Origin: Carnegiea gigantea
Taxonomy: Eukaryota; Streptophyta; Magnoliopsida; Caryophyllales; Cactaceae
Reading direction: 5' to 3'
Assembly (NCBI GenBank): GCA_029747015.1
Contig: JAKOGI010000349.1
Location: 391,001-455,000 of the forward strand
Length of the DNA: 64,000 nucleotides
Part shown: positions 52,074 through 61,703 of the stretch, piece after piece
Layout: every line of letters begins with the position of its first letter
Position numbering within the stretch: position 1 is the first letter of the stretch
Made by a program: the position numbers and the translations under genes
Notes under the pieces: model-generated
Database searches by the model: none
What the model was told of the DNA's origin: nothing
What the model saw: only the letters and a program-made list of their open reading frames with translations

Positions 52074-52131
52074 ATTAGTATCAGAGCTAGCACTATTTTT
52101 GTGAGGCTTTACCGTCTAATAGTTTGATCCC

Positions 52132-53093
52132 ATGCCTATTTATGATTTTGACTTTGACTACCCTCTGCTTTTTAAAGGTACTAATTTTTTTTTTTGTGGT
52201 AGGAAATAATGAAACGTTATATCAAGCACAGGGGTCTCGATCTTTGAGAGATCATGGTTAAAGGTCCCATAGTTATTGAGAAATCGGAAAATGAATGTGT
52301 TGAAGATAATTACAAGCGGATATCTAAAAATTTTATAGGTATAAACATTTTATATTGTGCTCTTGCAGTTGATATTTATAAGTTTATGTTATATTGTGAT
52401 AGTGCCAAGGAAATTTAGGAGACTCTTTATAATTTATATCGTATTAATCAAAATGTGGTATTAAGCGAATTTGTGGCGCAGGATGAACTAATGATGGAAG
52501 GAAATGTTAAGCAAGTTGAGGATCACCAACTACACGAAGAGCAAGAGCATAAAAATGATGACCCAATTTAACGGTTTATACATAATGATGTCAAACATGC
52601 CTAAATTGAGGAATTTCTTGAAAATTGCGAGAAAAATAATGATTCTTGTTATTCATCTATTCTCCAAAGTGGTAAGGATGAGGTACCATCCATAATTGAA
52701 TTTTCAAATAATAGTTTTTCTCCAAGTTGTCATATTTGTTATGATTTAAATACCACCCCAAATTTTTAACTTTCAAAAGTTCTTAATTGCGGTGTTAAAT
52801 CAAGAAAATGTATTAAGATTGAGGAAAAGAAAAATTTTACCTCATTAATTTTTCTTACTTCTAACAATTTTGAATCCAAGAAGTAAAGGGCATCCGGACT
52901 TAGTCAAGCAACTTCATTATTGAAGAAATCAAAGAATGCGCATGTTTGTGGGATATTATTGATTCCTCATTTAAGTACTAATAATGAATTTTCAATAGAA
53001 TTTGATCCTCTTGAAAATTTAACTAGACAAGGAAACATTAGAGCTTAGCAAAGGCATATGGTAAGTTATGCTTTGCCAAAAGTAAAAATAAGG
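52132..53093 (+). pseudogene. Unit 9 gag-like frame, most decayed of the right-hand group
   Basis: The ATG at 52132 and the early residues are kept, but several added stops (for example in the acidic part and the Lys-rich part) leave no long open frame. The ancestral defects of units 6-8 are also present. Confidence 0.75.
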
Positions 53094-53901
53094 TACGTTC
53101 GCTTATTTTATCATTGCACCGATTTTAAGGCCCTGAAATACAGTTCAAGGCCTTGAACTATAGGCTGAAACTCGAAATTTTTGGTGTGACTGAATGAAGG
53201 GCTTGGATTTCTATTTCAACAACATGAATAGAAATCAAAATTTGAATTCTTACCAAATGGAAGGTAATGTTATCTTTGCATGATTTACTTCCTCTTTGAG
53301 AAATTTTGATTTTTAAAATTTTAAATTTTAATTTGTTTTGTTATCTTTAGAATGTGAGCATGCTCAATATTCCAATATATCTTATACTATTATGACATGT
53401 GATTATGCACATATGGTCTCAATGTTTTTGTCCATAATTGTTATGCTCCACAATACTTGCATAAATGATGCTACTTGTTTCTATAAGGGAAAACGTATAT
53501 TACTTGATCATTTTTCGACAGTCTTGATTTACTCTTGATCGGGGGAGAATTTGGTTACTCTATGTTAAGCCCTTGTTACATCCTTATATTGCTTACGAGA
53601 ATTTCAGGTCAATGGGCATTAGCGTATGTGATTGATTTTGTTGTTAGTATCTAATACCTTATATGTTTTTTATGAGTGCCATAGATTAAGGGGGAGTATC
53701 TTTCATTAATTTGTTAAGGGGGAATTATATTTGTTTGCCATAATTTGTGTGCTTCTATTTTTCCTTCTCCTTTTGTGCTACCTTTTTGATGAAATGCAAA
53801 AAGGGGGAGAAGTATTTGGAAAACTTTTCATAGTGTGTCATTCAAAATTGTATGGATATGCTATTTTTATTGGCTTTATCTTTCATCAAAATGGAGGAGT
53901 T

Positions 53902-54760
53902 TATTGGCTTTCTTAAAGCTCACATTGAATTTTTTAATATGTTTTGACGAAAGACAAAAAAGAGATTAATCAATTGGCGTATTCATCATGTTATATTTGT
54001 ATTATCTTGCGATTACAATGCTAATTATAATTGATAAAACTATGATTGATAATATCCTTTTTGGTTTCCTTATTATTAAAGATCCTTATGTGGTAAATAT
54101 TTGATTTTCAAGATTTAAATCCTTGATATTTGCCTTGACTATGGAAAGGATTGCAAATCATCTCAAAGAGATTCTCAATCAGCTAAAAATGGAAGTAGAC
54201 GTTCAAAAATCTTCATCAGCTTAAAATATGGAAGTGGCAGTTGTACGAATCTCAAATCAAGTCAAAATTTTCCTTCCATATTTGAAAGTAACGGCTACTT
54301 CAACTCCTTTTGTTTTAAAAAGGGAAGACTTTGCAGCTGAGGAGTACACACAAGAAAGGGAGCATAGGCAATTATCATACTCAATATTCACTTGCGTGCA
54401 TTGCGCTTTAACTTGCTTTACATTTATTCAAGTTGTATTATTTAAGTTGTAAGTAGGGTGGGATTATAGAGTTGAAGTGTCAGCTCTACCAACGACTTGT
54501 TGATGGGTCAACTTATACCTTGGAACTTAGAGTAGGTGTACTCTAGAGTTATGTAATCCCTTCTAATGAAATTGGGTTAATCCTAGAGTTTGAGAACTCT
54601 AGGCAGGGACTAAGGCTGGTTGAGGCTAACCTCGTTAAAAATTATTCGTGTCTTGTCCACATTTACTTTCCACATTTCTATTTTGATTATTTTGAGACTT
54701 TGATCATCACCCTATTCACTCCCCCCCAAGGTGATTTAACTAGCTAAAATTGGGCCAACA
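53902..54760 (+). repeat. LTR 10 (right end of array), with internal deletion
   Basis: 859 bp. It lacks about 120 bp compared with the others, with the junction near 54268-54272 at a short T-run shared by both sides. Its first bases are TA instead of TG and it ends CCAACA. The poly(A) signal is mutated to AATGAA. Confidence 0.85.
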
Positions 54761-56923
54761 TCTGATGTACTCTTCCTCCTTACATTCCTTTCACATTTCT
54801 TTCTCAAACCTTTAGGGTTACCAATGATTTTATTACTGGCACAAGACTGTTGATCATTTTTAGTGTCAGAGACATAAACTAAACCCACAAGAACACCAAC
54901 ATCAGCCTTTAACTTGGCAAAAGCTTCTTCATATAGCTTTCTTACTTGAGTATTTGATTCACTTGCAAGAAGCAACGCCTCAAATTACCTATGTAGCTAA
55001 ACCCTTTATGTGGAACTAGGAACACCAACTGTATTACCACTTGGAACTTCTTCTACAACTAGAGGGGTCTAGCTAGCCTAGTCCATCGTTTCAAAATATA
55101 TTGATCAGGGACTTTAGGCACACAATGAATGTTGAAAATCCGTAAACAGTGGAGGCAAAGAATACCACTCTCATTGTACTTTTTACAGTCACAAACAATA
55201 TTTTGGTCTAGAAGATTAAACTTAACCACAAACCCAAACTTCTTCGAAACGCAGTTCTCATACACAACATATGTACGCTCTGTACCGTAGGAGGTTTCAC
55301 TTGAGCTAAGGAGACCTTGATAGCACCCTTCTCCTTTAATGTATTCATTCTCTAACACTTTGTACAAGTTGTTCATATAGATCTTCGAAGCATGCTACAA
55401 AATGCTAACATGTGGCAAGTACATCTCGGGAAATCCATCCTTATTTTTCACATTTTCATGGTTTTCCTTAATCCTCCCCTCAGTAACAACATTACATAAT
55501 ATATTGTAAAAATCAAACAAACCACAAGTGGCATTGACTCTCTTTGACAAAGAAGCATTTGTTGACTCACTTCTTTGTGACGATAAAAGGCCACCAGAGA
55601 AAACATCCTTGCAAAAAGTTGGACACCAGTTTTCTTTCAATTGATACAATCTAACTAACTAAGCATTTTCAACACATTTATACTCTTCAACCAGCCTAAA
55701 ACACAAAAGCAGTGAGCAGAAAGTAATAAGTTAGTGAGCAGAAAAATGTATTGTGAGCAGAATGCATAGTCTAGTGAGCAGACACATATAACCTTGGTGA
55801 GCGGAGACAAGTAATGAGTGAGCACACAGTAATACCTTGGTGAGCATATTAATAAACAGAAAATAAAGAGGGGCTCACCTTTGCCAACAAAAATTAAACT
55901 CTACTTCTGTATTACATCTCATCAAAACATGGTCAAACTTATCAATAAATCCACCCAAAACCCTAGGATGACTAATATTCTTTTTTGAGTGTGTCAAGTA
56001 CACAACCCATGCTTTGCCATAGGGAAGACCTTTTCAATAGCATTTGCTATAGAAAATACTTGGTCCGTCCTCATAGTTTTGGGTTACACATTATCCATAG
56101 CTTCCAAAAATGTTTCATATAACCAAACAAAGCTCTCAATCTTCTCATTCATCAAAAATCTACACCCCACCATAACGTTCTTAGCATGATGATTCATACA
56201 AATAAAAGATACACATATCATCTCATAATGGTTGGTCCTATATGTCGTGTCAAATACAAGGAGATCACATTTCATTTCCAAAAGGAGCTCAACAAACAAT
56301 AATCCTTGTCCAATTTAAACTTATAAACAAATCTTGCTCGTTGACAGTCCTAGATTCTAAAATACACATCAAATGATTGGCATCGCCCCCCATCTAAAGT
56401 CTTCTTAACTTTATTTGCAATACTATCGTAGGCATCCCTTTCACTAAAATCGAGTAATAGCAAAGCCCCGACCTCATTTCTTAGAAGCCAATAAGCATGG
56501 GAAACTTTTACACTATTTCTTCTCATCTTTTACAAAAAATCCACTTCCCGGGACACCTTTTAGTACCATGTTTGCTGTAATAAAACTCCCTTGAACGAAC
56601 CTCTTGTGAACCCTCTCTCTTCCGTAACTTGTCACATCTAATGGAAAAACCCTTATGGAAAGTATAATCATTGTATATGTCAAATGCTGCATCTATAAAA
56701 CCGACTCTTTTATCAATCAACTCTAATTCATCAGCTTCCTTCACTTCAACAATACATTCATCACCATCTACACGTTTCTCTTTATCAATCACAACATAAT
56801 TAGATACACCACCAACAATATTACCGTCATTAGAAGCCACACCATTTTCTTTTAAAACACCAATAGGATTACACAAAATTCTAGCATAATTATCAACATC
56901 AATAGTCTCAGCAACAGAACGAT
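54761..56923 (-). pseudogene. FAR1-type transposase: catalytic and SWIM exons (right of array)
   Basis: Gives the main body of the transposase gene described at 28583-57907. Visible parts on the minus strand: FAR1 zinc-binding domain 56760-56523, DDE core 56299-55960, the L-Y-Q-L-K-E-N-W and R-S-E-S-T-N segment 55649-55560, SWIM zinc finger and Y-I-L-K-R-W-T at about 55200-55080, and a basic tail ending at the array junction. An intron full of AGTGAGC motifs separates the core from the R-S-E-S-T-N piece. Confidence 0.82.
55705..55850 (+). repeat. AGTGAGC motif cluster 7 (intron of transposase gene)
   Basis: Four exact copies and several GGTGAGC and TGTGAGC variants within 150 bp. The motif is on the plus strand and so antisense to the transposase gene. 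Confidence 0.85.
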
Positions 56924-56974
56924 CTAATGTAGATATTAAAAATGAAGTATCATATGCAAAAACAACATAGTTTT

Positions 56975-57505
56975 TATGGTGAGCACAATCTTAATTATAG
57001 TGAGCCAAACGCTTGTGTCAGTGACCAGAAAATGCTCTGTAGTGGAAGGCAACAGTTTTTTTTTATAGTGACCTATACTGATAGTGAGCTGTTATGTTCC
57101 CTGTTAGGTACAAGATTAATTATAGTGATTACATTTGGCAAGCAGAGAGCTGATTTGTGATTGCTGAATACAAGCTTAATCCCAATGAGCTAAATATATT
57201 TCTTTAGTGAGCCAAGGACTATATTTAGTGAGCACATAACTCATATTAGTGAGCTGTTGTTTCTCGTATATACATAGCAACAATGAAAATATCATCTAGA
57301 GAAACAAACATAATATTTATGGTGAGCTATAATACAAAATCGATGAGCACATAGTTCAATCCTAGTGAGCCAAAGGTTTCTTTTAGTTAGTAAAAAACTG
57401 CTTTGTGGTACAGGGCAACATATTTTTCATAGTGAGCTAAATGTATACCTTTAGTGAGCCAATGACTATATTTAATAAGCACATAACTCATAACAGTGAG
57501 CTATC
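56975..57505 (+). repeat. AGTGAGC motif cluster 8 (first intron of transposase gene)
   Basis: About nine exact copies and many variants between exon 1 and exon 2 of the transposase gene, again on the plus strand. Confidence 0.85.
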
Positions 57506-57509
57506 ATTT

Positions 57510-57840
57510 CTCATATGTCATAAACCAAAATTTACATACAACGAAGTATATTCAAGAATTAAAACTAAAAACATTGTACACTTGTATCTTAACCGGAATT
57601 AACACAATACATAACTCAAAATGCCAACCAAGCATTTAACCAAAAATGCAGAGCAACAAATCGCAAACAGTAACTATATATTCAAACCAACAATTACATT
57701 CTATTTTCAGAACATGATAGCATACCAATGAATGCAATCCAGTTCAAAAATCTCGAAATTAACTCATCAAAACTCAAAACTAACGCACATAACTTCCAAT
57801 CTCAAAAACAAAAATAGAGATTGAAAAAACACTATCGAAC
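57510..57840. other. Remainder of the transposase first intron
   Basis: AT-rich intron sequence with no AGTGAGC motifs and no other recognisable feature. Confidence 0.5.
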
Positions 57841-58132
57841 CTGACGAATGATTCTCTTTTGATGAAGATTCAACATCAATAGCGATGTCAAGATCAAACC
57901 CAGCCATTCAATAATTGCTGAATACTAAGGCAATTGAAGCAGCGAAGAGTAATCGAGCAACGGGGAGCATGAAAATCGCGATTTCAAAAAATTGAGAAGC
58001 ATTAATTTTTTTTTTTAAAAAGGGGGAGGGTTTAGCAATTGGAGGACTCAAAACCACTGGTGGTAGGCCCAAATGGACAATTGAGATGTCCACTCAGTTG
58101 TACATGATAAATTGCATAGAACAGTGGGTGGA

Positions 58133-58748
58133 TTTCAACAATATATGCAAAAATCTGAAAATATCTTGATATAGTGAAATTTGAAGACTATGTGATATTA
58201 AATGAATATATGTACATAAGTAACATTTGTATAATAAATTTGTAGCTTAAGTTTGGCGCAGCTACATATTCATCTAATCTAATCCTTTTAGCTACAAACA
58301 ACTTCTCTAGATTTTACATACATAATGTTCTTGTACGTATGAAATCAAAATGCCTCATCACACCTATAGTGCCGGAGTACCCAATATATGTGCGGAAAAT
58401 AACATGTGTGATGTCAAGTGTATATAACTTGCATGGAGAATGAAAACTAAAATTAATATTACATATTGTATATACCATCCTTCAAAGTCCTCTGTTGCTT
58501 GAATATCCTTCAAAGTCTTCTTGAAATGCATCAAGAAATATGAAAAAATATTAACTAATGACAAAACGTACTGTATGTCACAAAGTAATAATTTCCGTCG
58601 TGCAGTGCCCCTATCTCTTGTCCTTTCCAAAAAAGATATAGCAACTGCTATGCCGATGACGTCTATAGAACAACAGGAAATGGGAGGATTATAAAGATTC
58701 CGGAAGAAATTTATGCATAAATTTAGTTAGCAAACTTTTCAGTGTAAA
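58133..58748. other. Non-coding stretch between the MULE end and the RPA-like fragment
   Basis: AT-rich DNA with no gene recognised. It contains a perfect six-base inverted repeat (GTAGCT / AGCTAC, loop 12) near 58240, with no Helitron-type CTRR close by. Confidence 0.4.
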
Positions 58749-58972
58749 CAATATGAACAGACGACATTATCAGGTATTCGTAGACATCGGAGGACCTCGA
58801 TGAACGACACAAAAGGTGGTTGGTGCTGGTAGGGAATATCCTGACAATTATCAATGACGCCAAGAAGTCTCGTTCTCAGTGTAAAAACCAATTTGTTATT
58901 GCTGGTGACCACATTCCGTTCACTATCTGTAGCAGCATCAACTGAGAGTCCAGAGATGAGGTAAACCTTACC
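58749..58972 (-). pseudogene. Probable RPA-like OB-fold fragment linked to the Helitron
   Basis: The minus-strand frame from 58972 reads G-K-V-Y-L-I-S-G-L-S-V-D then V-V-T-S-N-N-K-L-V-F-T-L and continues open to about 58749. The G-K-V-Y-x-I-x-x-F/L and S-N-N-K-L-x-F pattern is that of the first DNA-binding OB fold in replication protein A large subunits. RPA-like genes are common passengers of plant Helitrons, and a helicase of Helitron type lies just upstream on the same strand. RPA binds single-stranded DNA. The C-terminal counterpart may be the piece at 19.73-20.0 kb, on the far side of the MULE. Confidence 0.5.
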
Positions 58973-59459
58973 AGCAGTGAGTATCGGGCTCCAACGGTAA
59001 TATCAGGATGACCTTCTATGATGCCGAAGATATCATCGCACTATAAAATAATTAAATGAGTTTGTAAGCAACATACATGTATATGTTATGGAATTTTCTA
59101 GCACAATATTTCAATACCTGGTAGTTCATGAATATAACTTTCCATAATGTATATCGCCCATATTCTTGAATAGACATTGCTCGCATGAGTCAAACAATTA
59201 ATATTACACATCTACTGCAAGGGTCGATGGTGCATACAGGTATAGAAGTATGTGCTAAAGATGTTACGTCTGTAATCCTAAAAAAATATACCCAAGTAGA
59301 ATGGTATGATAATAATGTAGTGAACACATCGTAATTGCAAAGGAAAGTATATTACTGTAAATAACACCATTATTATATGATTGAAAATAGATTAACCAAG
59401 CATCCAAAATGTAATGGGTGAAACAAATAAACTGTACAATATACTAATCTACAAATGGT
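58973..59459. other. Spacer between RPA-like fragment and Helitron helicase end
   Basis: No certain gene. The minus strand near 59200-59110 could hold another exon of the RPA-like gene, with a short stretch of the type Y-G-R-Y-T-L-W-K-V, but the support is weak. Confidence 0.35.
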
Positions 59460-60467
59460 TCAATACATCCTATGCACCACATTTTTTTTAACATCTACTG
59501 GAACTTCTCTCTTATTACAAAGTAGTACTTTTAATCTAGAAAAGGATGAAACACCTGACAGTGCAACATAAAGTTGGCCATGGCTAAACACAGGCCTTGG
59601 AAGGTATACGCCAACTCTATTCAATGTTTGCCCCTTGAATTTTGTTGATTGTCATTGTAAACGACAGTTTTAGAGGGAATTGTCTTCTTCTGATTTGTAG
59701 ATTTGGAATATTAGACAAGGTTAAATCGATTTTAGGTATTAGGATAGTCTCTCCAACTTTTGAGCCAGATATTACTTTGGCCTCAATTACTCTATCCCCT
59801 AACTTACTAACAATCAAGCGAGTACCTTTGCACAATCCTATTGACTGATTCAAATTTCTTAATAATATAACCAGCACACCGACTTAAGATCTAAGCAATG
59901 ATTTGGCAACCCAGAAATCTTTAAGGAATATAATAATTCAGGAGATCCCATGTCATTGAAAGGACCACAATTGTTAGCATTCAAAAGAGTGTCACAACTC
60001 AAATAGCTTTTCACATCTCTAGGGAGCATAGACGACATGATTGTATTTATTTCATCAACATCATCATTTGTTGGTGCAAGAATCCCTTGATTCATGAAGA
60101 TATGACCAATCTTCATATTTAGTATCGAAATCAGGATAAATTGATGTAAACAAATTGTGCAGACCATCCTCGTCATTTCGTATAAGAAATTCTTCTGGTA
60201 TCTTAATCCTAGTACTTGAACTTCCCCAACTTGTAATATCCATCGAGCAAATTCCTCTATAATTCGCATAGTCTCATTGGGTTCATCTATTCATTGCAGC
60301 CTCATGTTTATACGATAGTGCATAATACTACATTCATTGCAAGATGCTGCTCAATGGAGCATAGCCGCAACAATAGATTTGCGACTCCCGTGTGTAATCA
60401 CAAGAAGTATCTGTCTAAAATCTCCCCTAAAAAGGACCAGTTTTCCTCTAAAAGTATTTTGATTATT
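59460..60467 (-). pseudogene. Helitron PIF1-type helicase, C-terminal half
   Basis: Right after the insertion the frame reads G-K-L-V-L-F-R-G-D-F-R-Q (helicase motif III, about 60385-60450). Then come A-I-L/I-L-A-P-T-N-D-D-V (about 60085), G-L-C-K-G-T-R-L-I-V (about 59830) and F-T-M-T-I-N-K-I-Q-G (about 59640). A single extra G in the GGGG at about 59631 shifts the frame; the other frame then gives V-G-V-Y-L-P-R-P-V-F-S-H-G-Q-L-Y-V-A-L-S (motif VI) to a TGA at 59462-59460. Confidence 0.85.
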
Positions 60468-61703
60468 TGACACGTCCGCAAGCGCGCGGGTATCGTAGTA
60501 TGGATTAAAGATCATTCTCAGGGACCAAAGTAATCTATCGAGTTAATAACCTATTGAAATTGCCAAGCGATCAATCTTTTCAGAAGGGTTAATTTAAATA
60601 AACTAATTAACTATTTGGAAATCAATCAAAGTAAAACATCTAGGAATTTGATTCACCAAGTAAAGAGTTGGATCATAGATTTACGCATGCACTTTTCATA
60701 GATAGAACGATTCAAAGAATTGCAATTGAATTGAATTTAATCCGTTCTTTTGAAAATGAACTAAATTGCCTAGACAAATTCAACTAACATTATCTCAAGT
60801 GTCCTTAATTCAGTCTAGGTTAAAGGTCTATGAATGTTAAATCTCCTCTTAACAAACAATTCTCTATCGAGTTTCACTGAATCAAGTTCTATCAAGATGA
60901 TCAAGTAGCGAGTTTCACCTTTCAGTACTTCACCCTACTACCTAATATAAGGAAGCAAAATTGGTCAAATTCCACTCACAACGTTCAATTTCAAGATAGC
61001 CATGAATCATTCCAAACATGAAATAAGCATAAGTGTTAAGGATAAAGGATCTAACAATAATACTATGACTAACAAATCCCTAGATTAGATAAAACTACTC
61101 ACTCATGTTTCTAAATTCAACTAAAACAAGAGTCTAAAAGCAAATTCAAAGGAAGGAAGGAAGAATTTACAACAATGGCAGCTTTGAATTGTGCAACAAT
61201 CTTTGAGCTTCCAAGAGCAAGTTTCTCCCTTCTAATCTCAAAGAAAATTAAACTAAAACTAAACTAAACTGAGACTGTTGTGAGAGTAGGTTATGGTTGC
61301 TGCCAAAAAAACTCTCTTTTTTTACTTTGGAACATGCCTTTTAAGCAGCAAATAGATTGACCTTAGACGCACAACGAAGGAAGATGAAGAGGCTAGCAGT
61401 TACAGGCTTACCATGGTTCGTGGCAGCCACCACGGGCGAACCATGGTCTTAGCTTGAACTGAATTTTTCTACTCTTCTCCATAGGCATGGCACTCAGGGG
61501 CATCTGGGGAGGTCAACATATACTCAAATGAGGGTCAAGTGTTAGGTCAAATGGTCCAAAATCCTGCCAATATAATCAAAGAACCATAGCTAAGCATAAA
61601 ATGAGAATAAGAGTATAAATTATAGCATTAAGAACATAATTCTCCTTAAAAGGTGGCAAAATGACTCTAAAATGATATACACTTTAAGCACTTATAATTA
61701 TCA
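60468..61703. mobile_element. About 1.2-kb non-coding insertion in the Helitron helicase, possibly a solo LTR
   Basis: Helicase coding stops at about 61704 and resumes at about 60467 with the next conserved motif, so the sequence between is an insertion. On the minus strand it runs TGATAATTATAAGTGC to GGACGTGTCA, that is TG...CA. No exact target duplication was seen, no reading frame is recognised, and no primer-binding site adjoins it. A solo LTR is the simplest reading but is not proven. Confidence 0.55.

Larger units (their letters stand above)
28695..54760 (+). mobile_element. Tandem array of a non-autonomous copia-type LTR retroelement: 10 LTRs, 9 internal regions
   Basis: LTRs start at 28695, 31490, 34274, 37081, 39886, 42674, 45481, 48287, 51094 and 53902, a period of about 2784-2808 bp. 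Each LTR ends in CCAACA or CCAGCA and, except the last, is followed at once by a copia-type primer-binding site (TGGTATCAGAGC or a mutated form), a gag-like reading frame, four G-rich purine tracts and the next LTR. All units point the same way. There is no protease, integrase or reverse transcriptase in any unit. The 5 bp outside the two ends (TTCGA and TCTGA) do not match exactly. Confidence 0.93.
28583..57907 (-). pseudogene. FAR1/MURA-type MULE transposase gene, split by the retroelement array
   Basis: Start codon at 57907-57905. Exon 1 (57907-57841) joins in frame to exon 2, which begins at 56923. Exon 2 carries the FAR1 DNA-binding domain: V-G-F-I-D-A-A-F-D-I-Y-N-D-Y with H-K-G-F-S-I-R-C (about 56710-56630). 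Then come D-T-T-Y-R-T-N (about 56250), E-S-F-V-W-L-Y-E-T-F-L and T-D-Q (about 56060), the catalytic core. After an intron at about 55875-55695, the last large exon has R-S-E-S-T-N-A-S and the SWIM finger C-D-C-x9-C-L-H-C. At 54761 the frame is cut by the array and resumes at 28694, ending at 28583. A frameshift near 56523 and stops (near 56084, 55990 and 55660) also inactivate it. Confidence 0.8.
20037..58132. mobile_element. Large MULE with Ulp1-type and FAR1-type genes, split by a 26-kb array
   Basis: The left end reads TCCACCCGACTGT and the right end ACAGTGGGTGGA, an inverted pair. About 50 bp further in, both ends contain a weaker match of the type AATTGTYCATTTGG in opposite orientation. 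Inside are two convergent broken genes: a Ulp1-type protease gene on the plus strand (about 20.4-27.8 kb) and a FAR1/MURA-type transposase gene on the minus strand (57.9 to 28.6 kb). Both sides share dense AGTGAGC repeats in the same strand orientation, which supports one element. Without the nested array (28695-54760) the element is about 12.0 kb. No 9-bp target duplication was found at the proposed ends, so the limits are approximate. Confidence 0.6.

Noticed and set aside
28690..54765. TTCGA (left) and TCTGA (right) as the target duplication of the array.
   Set aside because: Only three of five bases agree. It may be a decayed duplication but cannot be used as evidence.
55870..55890. The motif as a set of duplicated splice donors, since GGTGAGC is used as a donor at the 55875 intron.
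   Set aside because: That donor is on the minus strand, while the repeated motif on this side of the array is on the plus strand, so donor duplication cannot explain the clusters.
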